A stretch of DNA of 64,000 nt from Hyphomicrobiales bacterium (GCA_900466475.1 UBMI01000010.1:124001-188000); one strand, 5' to 3'. Shown: positions 19,933 through 29,045, counted from the stretch's first letter. Numbers and translations are program-made. Notes: generated by a model not told the origin, from the sequence alone.

Positions 19933-19971
19933 AAAAGCCCTTCCCGCATGAGCGGGGAGGGCTTTTCCTTG
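19931..19971. terminator. Bidirectional intrinsic terminator
   Basis: A 15-base stem (AAAAGCCCTTCCCGC at 19933-19947 with GCGGGGAGGGCTTTT at 19952-19966, one wobble pair) surrounds a four-base loop. T runs follow on both strands, so it can end both the first exporter transcript and the convergent CopG-type gene. Confidence 0.88.
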
Positions 19972-19984
19972 TCCGGCCATATCG

Positions 19985-20236
19985 CTAGAGCGTGCGGACC
20001 CGATCTGCGCAGAGACTGTCGGCCCAGTCGATGACGCGATGATGTTCCACTACCATGATTGAGTTCGAGGCAAGCGACTGCAGCGTGAAGATGCGCTGCC
20101 GCTCTTCCCGTTCGATCCAGCTCGCGATCGCCTCCGTCACGATGCTGTCGCGTGGCACATCGAGCGCGTCGGCCAGGGCGTCGAGCTTTTCCGCAAGGGG
20201 AAGCGGAAGATGCGCATTGAGCGTTTTCGTTTCCAT
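19985..20236 (-). CDS. Orphan CopG-type ribbon-helix-helix protein (antitoxin-like)
   Basis: An 83-residue protein with an N-terminal ribbon-helix-helix fold: strand TLNAHLP at residues 4-10, helix LAEKLDALADAL, turn, then helix TEAIASWIEREER. The C-terminal tail ending HHRVIDWADSL matches CopG/ParD-like antitoxins, which normally sit directly upstream of a ParE/RelE-type toxin gene. Here nothing but a terminator follows, and no toxin-like frame is seen on either side. It could be a solitary regulator or the remnant of a toxin-antitoxin pair. Tandem ATTACC words upstream may be its operator. Confidence 0.78.
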   Translation of the reverse strand: METKTLNAHLPLPLAEKLDALADALDVPRDSIVTEAIASWIEREERQRIFTLQSLASNSIMVVEHHRVIDWADSLCADRVRTL

Positions 20237-20315
20237 ATCCGCGGTCTCCGGTAAGTAGCGATCATGGCACGAGATCGTGGTCGCTGCCACCCGTATCAAT
20301 GGTGATGACGCCGAT

Positions 20316-20331
20316 ATTACCGATCATTACC
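20316..20331. promoter_or_regulatory. Tandem ATTACC direct repeats between the CopG-type gene and the second exporter
   Basis: ATTACC occurs at 20316-20321 and again at 20326-20331, ten bases apart, so on the same face of the helix. Ribbon-helix-helix proteins often bind such half-sites cooperatively. The position, between the divergent CopG-type gene and the second exporter, would allow control of both. This is inference from spacing alone. Confidence 0.35.
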
Positions 20332-20398
20332 AAAATATAAGGTTTTGGCGGCCCTATATTCTCTTTGCCACAATTCTGAACGGGCCTATATCGCGGTG

Positions 20399-22297
20399 AT
20401 GCTGCTCACTCCGATCCTTCGCCTGTTCGAAACCTGGATAGATCCCTTCCGCGCTCGCGACAGTCTTCAGCCGCCGCGCAGTACATTTGGATTCATCGCC
20501 TTCTATATCGGCCAGGCCAAGTGGCCGTTTATCGCCATGCTGATCCTCGGGGGCATGTCGGCTGCGATCGAAGCGGCGCTCTTCTGGTTCGTCGGCAGGC
20601 TCGTCGACATCCTCAGCACGATCAAGCCGGGAGCCGGTTGGAGCACGCTTCTGGCCGCCCATGGCGGCGAGATCTTCGGCATGCTGGCACTGATCGGCAT
20701 CGTTCGCTTCGTCGTCGCCTTCCTGATTGCGCTCATCGACCAGCAGGTGATTACGCCCGGTTTCTATAATCTTGCGCGCTGGCAGTCCTATCTGCATGTG
20801 TCGCGCCAGTCGCTCGCCTTCTTCCAGAGCGATTTTTCCGGGCGCATCGTCACCAAGGTCTGGTCAGCGGGCCAGGCGACGGGCGATCTCGTGACATCGC
20901 TGATGGAAAGCGTCTGGTTTGTCGGCATCTATGCCGTCACCACGCTGGTTCTGGTCGGGCAGCTTGATTTCTCACTGGCTGCGGTGGTGCTCTTCTGGCT
21001 GGTGGCTTTCAGCGTGCTTGCCCGCTATTTCGTGCCGCGTATCCGCTATCATTCGCGTGAAACCGCTGAGGCAGCCTCGCTACTCAATGGCCGGATCGTC
21101 GATGCCTATAGCAATATCCAGACGCTGAAGCTCTTTGCCCGCGACGAAGAGAGCGATCGCTACATGCTCAATGGCTTCAATGCATATCAGGACACGGTGC
21201 TGCAGTTCACGCGTTTCATCACCGGCGTGCGCGCCTCGATGGCGCTGCTTTCGGGCCTGATGATCGTGACCATGGCCGGCATCAGTGTGGATCTCTGGCT
21301 GCGCGGACTGATCAGCTCCGGGGGCGTCGCCTTCTCGCTGACGCTGGTTCTGAGACTGAACTTCCTGCTCGGACGTCTGATGACGCAGTTCAACGGCATC
21401 ATGCGCAATCTCGGCACCATCCAGAACGCGGCCGAGCTGATCTCCCAACCGCTGCATCTCGTCAACCGCCCCGATGCGAAAGAACTCGTCATCAAGCAGC
21501 CAGGCATCCGTTTCGAGAACGTGTCTTTCCATTACGGCAAGGAGAATGCCGTCATCGACAAATTTTCGCTGACGATCCGTCCGGGCGAAAAGGTCGGCAT
21601 CATCGGCCGCTCCGGTGCGGGCAAATCGACGCTCGTCAACATTCTCCTGCGCCTCTACGATCTCGAAGGCGGGCGCATCCTGATCGACGGGCAGGATATC
21701 GCCGGCGTCACCCAGGAATCGCTGCGCATGCAGATCGGCATGGTCAGCCAGGATACGTCGCTGCTGCATCGCTCCGTGCGGGACAATATCCTGTTCGGTC
21801 GCCCTGATGCCGGTGAAGAACGGCTTGTCGAGGCCGCCAGACGCGCCGAGGCGCTCGATTTCATCGAGCGGCTGCGAGACCAGCAGGGGCGCAAGGGTTT
21901 TGATGCCCATGTCGGCGAACGTGGCGTCAAGCTTTCGGGCGGCCAGCGTCAGCGTATCGCTATTGCACGGGTGATGCTGAAGGATGCGCCGATCCTCATT
22001 CTCGACGAGGCGACCTCGGCGCTCGATTCGGAAGTGGAAGAGGCGATCCAGTCGAACCTCAATCGCGTGATGGAAGGCAAGACGGTGCTTGCGATCGCTC
22101 ACCGGCTTTCGACCATCGCCGCGCTCGACAGGCTTGTCGTGATCGATCGCGGTAAGATCATCGAGGAAGGCACGCATGATGCGCTTCTGAAACAGGGCGG
22201 CCTTTATGCCGAGCTCTGGGCACGCCAGTCCGGCGGCTTCCTCGCTTCCGACGACGACGATACGCGTTCAGTGTTCGCGAACGAAATCGCTGACTAG
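20399..22297 (+). CDS. ABC exporter, fused permease and ATPase (second paralogue)
   Basis: A 632-residue half-transporter closely related to the one at 18076-19932. The membrane domain spans about 40-340. Walker A GRSGAGKST lies near 402, LSGGQ near 511, Walker B LILDEAT near 532, and AIAHRLS gives the switch histidine; all are intact. The start is taken at the ATG at 20399 (a GTG directly precedes it). The two proteins differ mainly in the membrane domain, as expected for heterodimer partners. Its 3' end overlaps the convergent phosphatase-fold gene by 30 bases. Confidence 0.9.
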   Translation: MLLTPILRLFETWIDPFRARDSLQPPRSTFGFIAFYIGQAKWPFIAMLILGGMSAAIEAALFWFVGRLVDILSTIKPGAGWSTLLAAHGGEIFGMLALIGIVRFVVAFLIALIDQQVITPGFYNLARWQSYLHVSRQSLAFFQSDFSGRIVTKVWSAGQATGDLVTSLMESVWFVGIYAVTTLVLVGQLDFSLAAVVLFWLVAFSVLARYFVPRIRYHSRETAEAASLLNGRIVDAYSNIQTLKLFARDEESDRYMLNGFNAYQDTVLQFTRFITGVRASMALLSGLMIVTMAGISVDLWLRGLISSGGVAFSLTLVLRLNFLLGRLMTQFNGIMRNLGTIQNAAELISQPLHLVNRPDAKELVIKQPGIRFENVSFHYGKENAVIDKFSLTIRPGEKVGIIGRSGAGKSTLVNILLRLYDLEGGRILIDGQDIAGVTQESLRMQIGMVSQDTSLLHRSVRDNILFGRPDAGEERLVEAARRAEALDFIERLRDQQGRKGFDAHVGERGVKLSGGQRQRIAIARVMLKDAPILILDEATSALDSEVEEAIQSNLNRVMEGKTVLAIAHRLSTIAALDRLVVIDRGKIIEEGTHDALLKQGGLYAELWARQSGGFLASDDDDTRSVFANEIAD

Positions 22298-23197
22298 GCC
22301 GTAATGGTTCGAGCCGAAGCTGTCTTCCAGCCGGCTCGTCGAGCGGATGAGCAGTGGCGTCCTTGCGAAGATATGGTCGATGCTGATGCCGAAGGAGCCG
22401 GCGCTGACCGGCCAGGTGGTTGGTTCCGGGAAATCCGTCTTCAGTCCCGTTCCGCGCAAAAAGTGCTGGATGGTCGGCGCCAGGATTGAAGAATTGAAAT
22501 CTCCGGCAACCACCAGTGCGCCTCTATGAGGCTTCATGAACGCGGTGAGATCCTCGAGCTCGTCAGCCTGAAAATCATCAAAATACGGCTTGGAGAGATG
22601 GGGAAACAGCAGATCGACAGGCGTCCCGTCGAAGTCGATCGAAATCGCGACGAGCCGCTGTTTCCAAAGCTCGCCGATGTCGCGGATCTCCTGCCGGGCA
22701 AAGGGACGTTTCGACAGCACGAGCGTATCGCATGTCGCGCTCGCATCGCAGCCGATCCGGTAGGGATAGAGCTGCTGAAGCCGTGGCAACTGCGCGAAGA
22801 CCGGCTCGGCCTCCATGATGTCGACCACGTCCGCGCCCGAGGCCAGAATGGCATCAGCAATCCGCCCGCCGTTTTCAAAATTGTCATTCTCAATATTGAA
22901 GGACATGAGCCGGAAAAGGCGAGGGGCGTTCTCCGAAGGCGGCTTGCCGGCGAATTCGCGCAGCATGATGACGCCGTGGATATTCAGGAAGGTTGCCACC
23001 GCCAGCAGCAGGAACCCATACCAGTGCCGCTTGAAAAAGAGGGCAATAACGGCACCGACAGCACAGATGATGCTGAGATGAACCTGGAAGCTGTAAACGA
23101 GCGAAAGCAGCCAGAAATCGGTAAGATAACGGAGCGAAACCAGGGCGAGAACAATGGTGATGAGGACGCTCAATACGCAGAAAACAGTATGCCTCAT
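22268..23197 (-). CDS. Membrane-anchored endonuclease/exonuclease/phosphatase family protein
   Basis: A 309-residue protein with about three N-terminal membrane helices (roughly 4-22, 33-55 and 60-80) followed by an EEP-fold domain. Active-site signatures are MSFNIEN near 98-104 with Asn101, the acidic EAEP at 129-132, AGDFNSS, SIDHIF and SNHYGLVSDF. The catalytic set is complete, so it is probably a metal-dependent phosphodiesterase acting at the outer face of the inner membrane. The substrate is unknown. A GTG eleven codons upstream is an alternative start. The last 30 bases overlap the end of the second exporter on the other strand. Confidence 0.85.
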   Translation of the reverse strand: MRHTVFCVLSVLITIVLALVSLRYLTDFWLLSLVYSFQVHLSIICAVGAVIALFFKRHWYGFLLLAVATFLNIHGVIMLREFAGKPPSENAPRLFRLMSFNIENDNFENGGRIADAILASGADVVDIMEAEPVFAQLPRLQQLYPYRIGCDASATCDTLVLSKRPFARQEIRDIGELWKQRLVAISIDFDGTPVDLLFPHLSKPYFDDFQADELEDLTAFMKPHRGALVVAGDFNSSILAPTIQHFLRGTGLKTDFPEPTTWPVSAGSFGISIDHIFARTPLLIRSTSRLEDSFGSNHYGLVSDFVREH

Positions 23198-23484
23198 CGG
23201 CGCAAATCCAAATTCGTATGGCAAACTCACCAGCGCCTAACACGCGCCCCAGTTTGTTGCAATGCAGCAAAGTTGCAAGCCAGTGATTGCCTTAAAAAAT
23301 TCACTCAAATTTCCCGCGACATTGTGCCCCCATCCCCTTGTCAAGGCTGGACATAATTTGCGATCAAGCATAGAACGCGCCGGATTGGTGGGGAATCTAT
23401 GGCCGAAATATGTTCTGATAGATTCGCCGCCTCTGGAGGGGCAGGGCGGAATTCCGCGACAATTGCGCAGAGGATGGTTAAGCC

Positions 23485-24060
23485 GTGAGCGAACACGTAA
23501 CGACAAGCGAGGCTTCAGAGCCCACTCGCCGTGATTTCCTTTATCTCACCACTGGCATGGCCGGTGCGGTCGGCGCCGTTGCGGTTGCCTGGCCGTTCAT
23601 CGACCAGATGCGTCCGGATGCGTCGACGCTCGCGCTGGCTTCCATCGAAGTGGACGTCACAAGCCTTACGCCCGGCATGTCGCTGACCGTCAAGTGGCGC
23701 GGCAAACCGATCTTTATCCGCAACCGCACACCGGAAGAAGTTACGGCTGCAGCCGATGTCCAGCTGTCGGACCTCAAGGATCCGATCGCCCGCAATGCAA
23801 ACCTTCCTGCCGACGCGCCTGCAACGGGCGATGACCGCTCCGGCGGCAAGGGCAAGGAAAACTGGATCGTCATGATCGGCACCTGCACCCATCTCGGCTG
23901 CGTTCCGCTCGGTCAGGCCGGCGAATACAATGGTTGGTTCTGTCCCTGCCATGGTTCGGTCTACGACACGGCCGGCCGTATCCGCAAAGGCCCGGCGCCG
24001 CAGAACCTGGCGATCCCGACCTTTTCATTCGTGTCCGACACAAAGATCAAGATCGGTTGA
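23485..24060 (+). CDS. petA: Ubiquinol-cytochrome c reductase Rieske iron-sulphur subunit
   Basis: The 191-residue Rieske protein of the bc1 complex, which takes electrons from ubiquinol to cytochrome c1. A twin-arginine signal (TRRDFLYL at 14-21) and a membrane anchor (about 22-40) precede the soluble domain. The cluster ligands are all present in CTHLGC (134-139) and CPCHGS (153-158). The start is a GTG with AGAGGA upstream. It begins the petA-petB-petC operon, fourteen bases before petB. The complex acts in the cytoplasmic membrane in respiration. Confidence 0.96.
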   Translation: MSEHVTTSEASEPTRRDFLYLTTGMAGAVGAVAVAWPFIDQMRPDASTLALASIEVDVTSLTPGMSLTVKWRGKPIFIRNRTPEEVTAAADVQLSDLKDPIARNANLPADAPATGDDRSGGKGKENWIVMIGTCTHLGCVPLGQAGEYNGWFCPCHGSVYDTAGRIRKGPAPQNLAIPTFSFVSDTKIKIG

Positions 24061-24074
24061 GGGGAGACTGATTA

Positions 24075-25343
24075 ATGAGTGGCCATTCCAGCTACGAGCC
24101 ATCAACCGGCTTGGAAAAATGGGTCGATGCGCGCCTTCCGCTGCCGCGCATGGTCTATGACAGCTTCATTGCCTATCCGGTTCCGCGGAACCTGAACTAT
24201 GCCTACACGTTCGGCGCCATGCTCGCCGTCATGCTGATCGTGCAGATCCTGACGGGCGTAACGCTCGCCATGCACTATGCCGCCGACACCACGATCGCCT
24301 TCAACTCTGTTGAAAAGATCATGCGTGACGTCAATCACGGCTGGCTGCTGCGTTACCTGCATGCCAACGGCGCATCCTTCTTCTTCGTCGCCGTATACCT
24401 GCACATCGCCCGCGGCCTCTATTACGGTTCGTACAAGGCGCCGCGCGAAATCCTCTGGATCCTCGGCGTCGTCATCTACCTCCTGATGATGGCAACCGGC
24501 TTCATGGGCTATGTCCTGCCCTGGGGGCAGATGTCCTTCTGGGGCGCAACCGTCATCACCGGCTTCTTCTCGGCCTTTCCGCTGGTTGGCGAATGGGTCC
24601 AGCAGTTCCTGCTCGGCGGCTTTGCCGTCGACCAGCCGACGCTGAACCGCTTCTTCTCGCTGCATTACCTGCTGCCCTTCATGATCGCCGGCGTCGTCGT
24701 CCTGCACATCTGGGCACTGCACGTTACCGGCCAGACCAACCCGACGGGCGTCGAGGTCAAGACCAAGACGGATACGGTTCGTTTCACGCCTTACGCAACG
24801 CTCAAGGATGCGCTCGGCGTTTCGGTCTTCCTGATCGTCTATGCCTACTTCGTCTTCTACCTGCCGAACTATCTCGGCCATGCCGACAACTACATCCCGG
24901 CCGATCCGCTGAAGACCCCGGCTCACATCGTTCCGGAATGGTACTTCCTGCCGTTCTACGCGATGCTGCGCTCGATCACCTTCAATGTCGGCCCGATCGA
25001 CTCCAAGCTCGGCGGCGTTCTGGTCATGTTCGGCGCCATCATCGTGCTGTTCTTCCTGCCCTGGCTCGACACTTCAAAGGTGCGCTCGGCGGTCTATCGT
25101 CCGTGGTTCAAGCTGTTTTACTGGCTGTTCGTGATCAACGCGATCATCCTCGGCTGGCTCGGCTCGCAGCCTGCGGAAGGCCTGTACACGACGATCTCGC
25201 AGTTCTGTACGCTGCTCTACTTCGCATTCTTCCTGGTCGCGATGCCGGTCCTTGGGCTGGTGGAAACACCGCGCCGCATTCCGAACTCGATCACTGAAGC
25301 GGTGCTCGAAAAGCGCAACAAGACTGCTGCGATCAAGGCCTGA
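24075..25343 (+). CDS. petB: Cytochrome b of the bc1 complex
   Basis: The 422-residue diheme cytochrome b, which carries the Qo and Qi sites of the bc1 complex. Membrane helices run throughout. Histidines for the two b hemes are visible around LAMHYAADT and AVYLHIARG in the second helix region and in the paired helix (VVLHIWALH). The Qo-site motif [13 protein letters not shown] lies near 287-299. This is the standalone full-length type, not split into b6 and subunit IV. It is followed 26 bases later by cytochrome c1. Confidence 0.97.
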   Translation: MSGHSSYEPSTGLEKWVDARLPLPRMVYDSFIAYPVPRNLNYAYTFGAMLAVMLIVQILTGVTLAMHYAADTTIAFNSVEKIMRDVNHGWLLRYLHANGASFFFVAVYLHIARGLYYGSYKAPREILWILGVVIYLLMMATGFMGYVLPWGQMSFWGATVITGFFSAFPLVGEWVQQFLLGGFAVDQPTLNRFFSLHYLLPFMIAGVVVLHIWALHVTGQTNPTGVEVKTKTDTVRFTPYATLKDALGVSVFLIVYAYFVFYLPNYLGHADNYIPADPLKTPAHIVPEWYFLPFYAMLRSITFNVGPIDSKLGGVLVMFGAIIVLFFLPWLDTSKVRSAVYRPWFKLFYWLFVINAIILGWLGSQPAEGLYTTISQFCTLLYFAFFLVAMPVLGLVETPRRIPNSITEAVLEKRNKTAAIKA

Positions 25344-25369
25344 GCGAGCGGACGGGAAGGAATAGAAAT

Positions 25370-26242
25370 ATGAAAAAGCTTGTTGCAAGCATCCTCTCGC
25401 TCGCTGTCGCAGCCGGCCTTGGCGGCGTCGCGTTCGCCCAGGAAGCTGCCGCCCCGGCTGCCCATCATGAGGAAAGTGCTACCCCGCACTATCCGCTGAA
25501 GGAACCGAAGGAAATCGACTGGACCTTTGCCGGCCCGTTCGGCCATTACGACAAGGGCCAGCTCCAACGCGGCTTGAAGGTGTATACGGAGGTCTGTTCC
25601 GCCTGCCACTCGATGAACCTCGTGCCCTTCCGTACGCTGGGCGCACTCGGCTATTCGGATGCACAGGTCAAGACCTTCGCGGCCAATTACGAAGTCCAGG
25701 ACGGCCCTGATGCCAGCGGTGAAATGTTCACCCGCAAGGCAGTTCCATCCGACCACTTCCCATCGCCCTATCCGAATGCGGAAGCTGCCGCTGCTGCCAA
25801 CAACGGTGCGGCTCCCCCGGATATGTCGCTGCTTGCCAAGGCCCGCGAAGTCGAACGTGGTTTCCCGCAGTTCGTCTTCGATATCTTCACCCAGTATCAG
25901 GAAAGCGGTCCGGACTATATCCACTCGCTGCTGACCGGCTATGAAGAGCCGCCGGCCGGCTTCCAGGTTCCGGCAGGTTCGCATTACAACCCGTATTTCC
26001 ATGCCGCTGCCGTTCTTGCCATGCCGAAGCCGCTTTCCGACGACCAGGTCACCTATGACGACGGTTCGCCGCAGACGGTCGATCAGTATTCCAAGGATGT
26101 CTCGTCGTTCCTGATGTGGGCGTCCGAGCCGCATCTCGAAGAGCGCAAGCGTACCGGCTTCATGGTCATGGTCTTCCTGCTGATCTTCACGGTGCTGGTC
26201 TATCTGACCAAGCGCTCGATCTACGGGCGCACCGACCACTGA
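25370..26242 (+). CDS. petC: Cytochrome c1 of the bc1 complex
   Basis: The 290-residue cytochrome c1, which passes electrons from the Rieske centre to soluble or membrane cytochrome c. A Sec signal peptide ends near residue 23 (AFA). The haem-binding CSACH is at 76-80, an axial Met candidate lies in AAVLAMPKPL, and a C-terminal helix (about 262-282) anchors the protein, leaving the haem domain in the periplasm. It is not fused to cytochrome b. A strong terminator follows. Confidence 0.96.
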   Translation: MKKLVASILSLAVAAGLGGVAFAQEAAAPAAHHEESATPHYPLKEPKEIDWTFAGPFGHYDKGQLQRGLKVYTEVCSACHSMNLVPFRTLGALGYSDAQVKTFAANYEVQDGPDASGEMFTRKAVPSDHFPSPYPNAEAAAAANNGAAPPDMSLLAKAREVERGFPQFVFDIFTQYQESGPDYIHSLLTGYEEPPAGFQVPAGSHYNPYFHAAAVLAMPKPLSDDQVTYDDGSPQTVDQYSKDVSSFLMWASEPHLEERKRTGFMVMVFLLIFTVLVYLTKRSIYGRTDH

Positions 26243-26262
26243 GATATAATCGGTCTCATGGG

Positions 26263-26290
26263 AAAAGGCGGCTTTTCAGCCGCCTTTTTT
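26263..26290 (+). terminator. Intrinsic terminator of petABC
   Basis: AAAAGGCGGC at 26263-26272 pairs with GCCGCCTTTT at 26279-26288 around a six-base loop, followed by more T. It lies 20 bases past the petC stop. Confidence 0.9.
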
Positions 26291-26358
26291 ATTTGGTTTG
26301 ACCCGGCGCAATTGATAGTGTGCGGGCGTTTTGTGCCCCTCGCAGATACGGATTTTCG

Positions 26359-26901
26359 ATGAACAACACGCTTTCGGAGCTTGCGGCCAGCATCCGCTCC
26401 ATTCCGGATTATCCCAAGCCCGGCATCATCTTTCGCGACATCACCACGTTGCTGGGCAATCCCCGTGCCTTCCGCCGCGCGGTCGATGAACTCGTGCAGC
26501 CCTACGCTGGTCTGAAGGTCGACAAGATTGCCGGCATGGAAGCGCGGGGCTTCATCCTCGGCGGCGCGGTTGCGCATCAGCTTTCCTCGGGCTTCGTGCC
26601 GATCCGCAAGAAGGGCAAGCTGCCGCATGACACAGTGCGCATCGCCTACAGCCTGGAATATGGCGTGGACGAAATGGAGATGCATCGCGATGCCGTTGAG
26701 CCAGGCGAAAAGGTGATCCTCGTCGACGATCTGATTGCGACGGGCGGCACGGCTGTGGGGGCGACAAAGCTTCTCCGCCAGATCGGCGCGGAAGTGGTCG
26801 GTGCCTGCTTCGTCATCGACCTGCCGGATCTCGGCGGCCGCAAGAAGCTCGAGGATCTCGGGGTCGACGTGCATACGCTCGTCGAGTTTTCCGGCCATTG
26901 A
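26359..26901 (+). CDS. apt: Adenine phosphoribosyltransferase
   Basis: A purine salvage enzyme of 180 residues that joins adenine to PRPP to give AMP. The PRPP-binding loop [14 protein letters not shown] is at about 118-131 and the N-terminal [14 protein letters not shown] block is typical. Length and motifs match bacterial Apt. The start MNNTLSEL was chosen over an in-frame ATG thirteen codons upstream on family length. Its substrate PRPP is made by Prs, encoded at 41 kb in this window. Confidence 0.95.
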   Translation: MNNTLSELAASIRSIPDYPKPGIIFRDITTLLGNPRAFRRAVDELVQPYAGLKVDKIAGMEARGFILGGAVAHQLSSGFVPIRKKGKLPHDTVRIAYSLEYGVDEMEMHRDAVEPGEKVILVDDLIATGGTAVGATKLLRQIGAEVVGACFVIDLPDLGGRKKLEDLGVDVHTLVEFSGH

Positions 26902-26905
26902 ACCT

Positions 26906-26950
26906 GTCAATTCCAGCAGAGCCGTTTTAGGCGTTTGCTGGAATTGCTTC
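26906..26950. repeat. Palindromic element after apt
   Basis: AATTCCAGCA at 26909-26918 and TGCTGGAATT at 26936-26945 form a perfect ten-base stem with a 17-base loop. The right part shares TTTGCTGGAATTGCT with the spacer at 3374-3388. It fills the convergent gap between apt and the MaoC genes and may act as a terminator for either. It resembles palindromic repeats scattered through rhizobial genomes. Confidence 0.55.
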
Positions 26951-26958
26951 TGCCCGGA

Positions 26959-27426
26959 TCACTCGAATTCGAGCACGCTGCTTTCGAAGCGGATGACGGC
27001 AATACCGTCCTGATTGACGCCTTCGCAGAGGATGCTGTTGACATGCCAGCCGGGCCGCGACGCCAGCGGGCGGCCGGAGAGAAAGGTCACTGAATAGCTG
27101 ACCGTCTCGTCGACAAAGACCGGTTTCAGCCATTGCAGCTTCTGGAAGCCGGGTGAGGGGCCGAGGTTCGGCGGGTCCAGGCCCTCGCTCTTCAGCCGGT
27201 CAATCTCCGCCATCCAGTACTTGAGGAAACATTGCATCCAGGCGGCCGTCGTATGCCATCCGGAGGCGCAGAGCCCGCCGAACATCGTGTCTCCGGCCGC
27301 ATCCTTGTCGGTATGGAAGCGCTGCGGATCGTATTTCCGGGCGAAGCTGAGGATCTTTTCTTCGGTGAAGACATAGGTCCCGATCTCACTCTTCTCACCG
27401 GCGGCGTAGAGTTCGGTCATTCTCAT
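26959..27426 (-). CDS. MaoC-like dehydratase (second of pair)
   Basis: A 155-residue hot-dog-fold protein of the MaoC/enoyl-CoA hydratase 2 family. The hydratase element appears as DPQRFHTD around residues 33-40, where Asp and His match the catalytic pair, followed by GGLCASGWHT. These enzymes hydrate enoyl thioesters or act in mesaconyl/itaconate-type pathways; the true substrate is unknown. Its start overlaps the stop of the preceding MaoC gene by four bases, so the two are translated together and probably form a heteromer. Confidence 0.85.
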   Translation of the reverse strand: MRMTELYAAGEKSEIGTYVFTEEKILSFARKYDPQRFHTDKDAAGDTMFGGLCASGWHTTAAWMQCFLKYWMAEIDRLKSEGLDPPNLGPSPGFQKLQWLKPVFVDETVSYSVTFLSGRPLASRPGWHVNSILCEGVNQDGIAVIRFESSVLEFE

Positions 27427-27893
27427 GCGCTGACCTCCGGGCTGCCACGCATGCCGAAGATGACGGAGTTTTCCGACAGCAGGACCAGTTCACCGCGTTG
27501 GTTTTCCACGTCGTGGCGGAATTTAACGATGCCGAGGCCTGGACGCGAGCGCATCGGACGTGCCTCCAGCACCGTCGAATGGCCGGAGAGCGTGTCGCCT
27601 GCCAACACCGGTTTGCGCCATTCCATGAAATCGACGCCCGGTGCACCTTCGCAAAGCGAGTTCAGGACGAAACTGTCGGCCATCATGCGCATGAACATCG
27701 CCGACGTATGCCAGCCGGAAGCGGCAAGGCCGCCGAGGATGCTGGCACGGCCCGCGGTCTCGTCCAGATGCATGGGCTGAGGGTCGAACTCGGTGGCAAA
27801 TTCGATGATTTCGGGTGCCGTCACTGCTTTCGGACCAAGCGGAAAGCGCCGGCCGGGCGGGAAATCCTCATAGGCGAGCTTTTCTGCAGGCAT
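27423..27893 (-). CDS. MaoC-like dehydratase (first of pair)
   Basis: A 156-residue hot-dog-fold protein related to its downstream neighbour. The catalytic element is DPQPMHLD near residues 33-40, with GGLAASGWHTS following. The motif is closer to the family norm than in the second protein. Paired MaoC genes of this length are usual in alphaproteobacteria. Nothing else in the neighbourhood suggests a pathway. Confidence 0.86.
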   Translation of the reverse strand: MPAEKLAYEDFPPGRRFPLGPKAVTAPEIIEFATEFDPQPMHLDETAGRASILGGLAASGWHTSAMFMRMMADSFVLNSLCEGAPGVDFMEWRKPVLAGDTLSGHSTVLEARPMRSRPGLGIVKFRHDVENQRGELVLLSENSVIFGMRGSPEVSA

Positions 27894-27974
27894 TAGGGCT
27901 CCTCATCATAGGCAGGCGTCATTGCTTACAATAGCATCCGCGCGGGCTCAATGATTCCATAGGAACGAACCGGC

Positions 27975-29045
27975 ATGGCTGAACTAAGGTCGATACTCGA
28001 CGAGGCGGCGCGCGAGGGGCTGATTACCGCCGAGGCTGGTGAGCGGCTGGTGCCGTTCCTAGCTGCACGCGGTGTCGTCGTCGACGCGCGTTCGGCGGGG
28101 CCTCTGGAGCCGGCTTGGTCGGATACAGAGACGCCACGCTTCGTCAGGGGCTTTCACGACGTCCTCATCACCATCGGCATCCTGATCGCGCTGGCGGGTC
28201 TCTGGGGACTTGCCTCGCTCTATGCGGTGCTGCCGGCAATTCTTGTTCTGGCGGAAATCCTCGTGAAGCGCCAGCGCCTCGCGCTGCCGGCCGTGGTGCT
28301 GACGCTGGCGGTTTTTGCCTGGACCTTCCGGATGATGCTGTCGATCTATCCCTCCAATGCCGATCTGTGGCTGACCGGCGATGGCATCGACAGGTTCATC
28401 GTCGCATTCCCCGTCATCATGGGGCTTTTCTATCTGCGCTACCGTGTGCCGCTTGCGCTTGCGCTTTCCATCTTCTCGGGGTTGGCCCTTGTGCTCGCGC
28501 TTGTCTTCCGCCTGCTGCAATGGGCGAGCGGCGACGATGCCTTCATCCTCAACCATCCGACCCTTGTGTCGGTCATCCTGTTTGCTTGCGCCGTCGGCCT
28601 GTTCGTCGCGGCACTCGGTTTCGATCTCAGCGACAGGCTTCGCCGCACGACGCGATCAGATGTCGCCTTCTGGCTTCATCTCGTTGCCGCACCTGCTCTG
28701 CTCTACAGCATCCGGATCTTGCTCTCACTCGACGGCGGCTGGCTGGACATCATGGACGCCAACTCCTTCAAGACCCCGGTTGTCGTCGTAATCGTCGTGC
28801 TGTTGATGCTGATCGGCCTGATCATCGACCGGCGCGCTTTCGTCACGTCTGGCCTGCTGACGCTGGGACTGGCGATCTATGGGATATTCCGGCAGGGGAG
28901 TGCGACCGTCGATACCTATATTTTCGGAACGCTCATTATCGTCGGCGTGATCGTGCTCGTCATCGGTACGGGCTGGATGCCGCTTCGGCGCATCGTGTTG
29001 CGCGCCTTGCCGTCAGGCCTGGTAGAGAGGCTGCCGCCCGGCTGA
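27975..29045 (+). CDS. Multi-pass membrane protein of unknown function
   Basis: A 356-residue protein whose first 55 residues are soluble (MAELRSILDEAAREGLIT) and resemble the N-terminal helical region of DUF2157-type proteins. About nine hydrophobic helices follow from residue 62 to 335, with few charged loops. An AGGAACGAA ribosome site is seen before the ATG. I do not recognise a transport or enzymatic motif. It is monocistronic and convergent with ychF, separated by a hairpin element. Confidence 0.65.
   Translation: MAELRSILDEAAREGLITAEAGERLVPFLAARGVVVDARSAGPLEPAWSDTETPRFVRGFHDVLITIGILIALAGLWGLASLYAVLPAILVLAEILVKRQRLALPAVVLTLAVFAWTFRMMLSIYPSNADLWLTGDGIDRFIVAFPVIMGLFYLRYRVPLALALSIFSGLALVLALVFRLLQWASGDDAFILNHPTLVSVILFACAVGLFVAALGFDLSDRLRRTTRSDVAFWLHLVAAPALLYSIRILLSLDGGWLDIMDANSFKTPVVVVIVVLLMLIGLIIDRRAFVTSGLLTLGLAIYGIFRQGSATVDTYIFGTLIIVGVIVLVIGTGWMPLRRIVLRALPSGLVERLPPG

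Noticed and set aside
17974..19980. A 668-codon minus-strand open frame opposite the first ABC exporter
   Set aside because: It is the antisense shadow of a GC-rich gene: composition is rich in Asp, His and Arg, no domain is seen, and the plus strand has a complete exporter.
24102..24926. A 274-codon minus-strand frame inside petB
   Set aside because: petB is an unmistakable cytochrome b and the opposite frame shows no homology.
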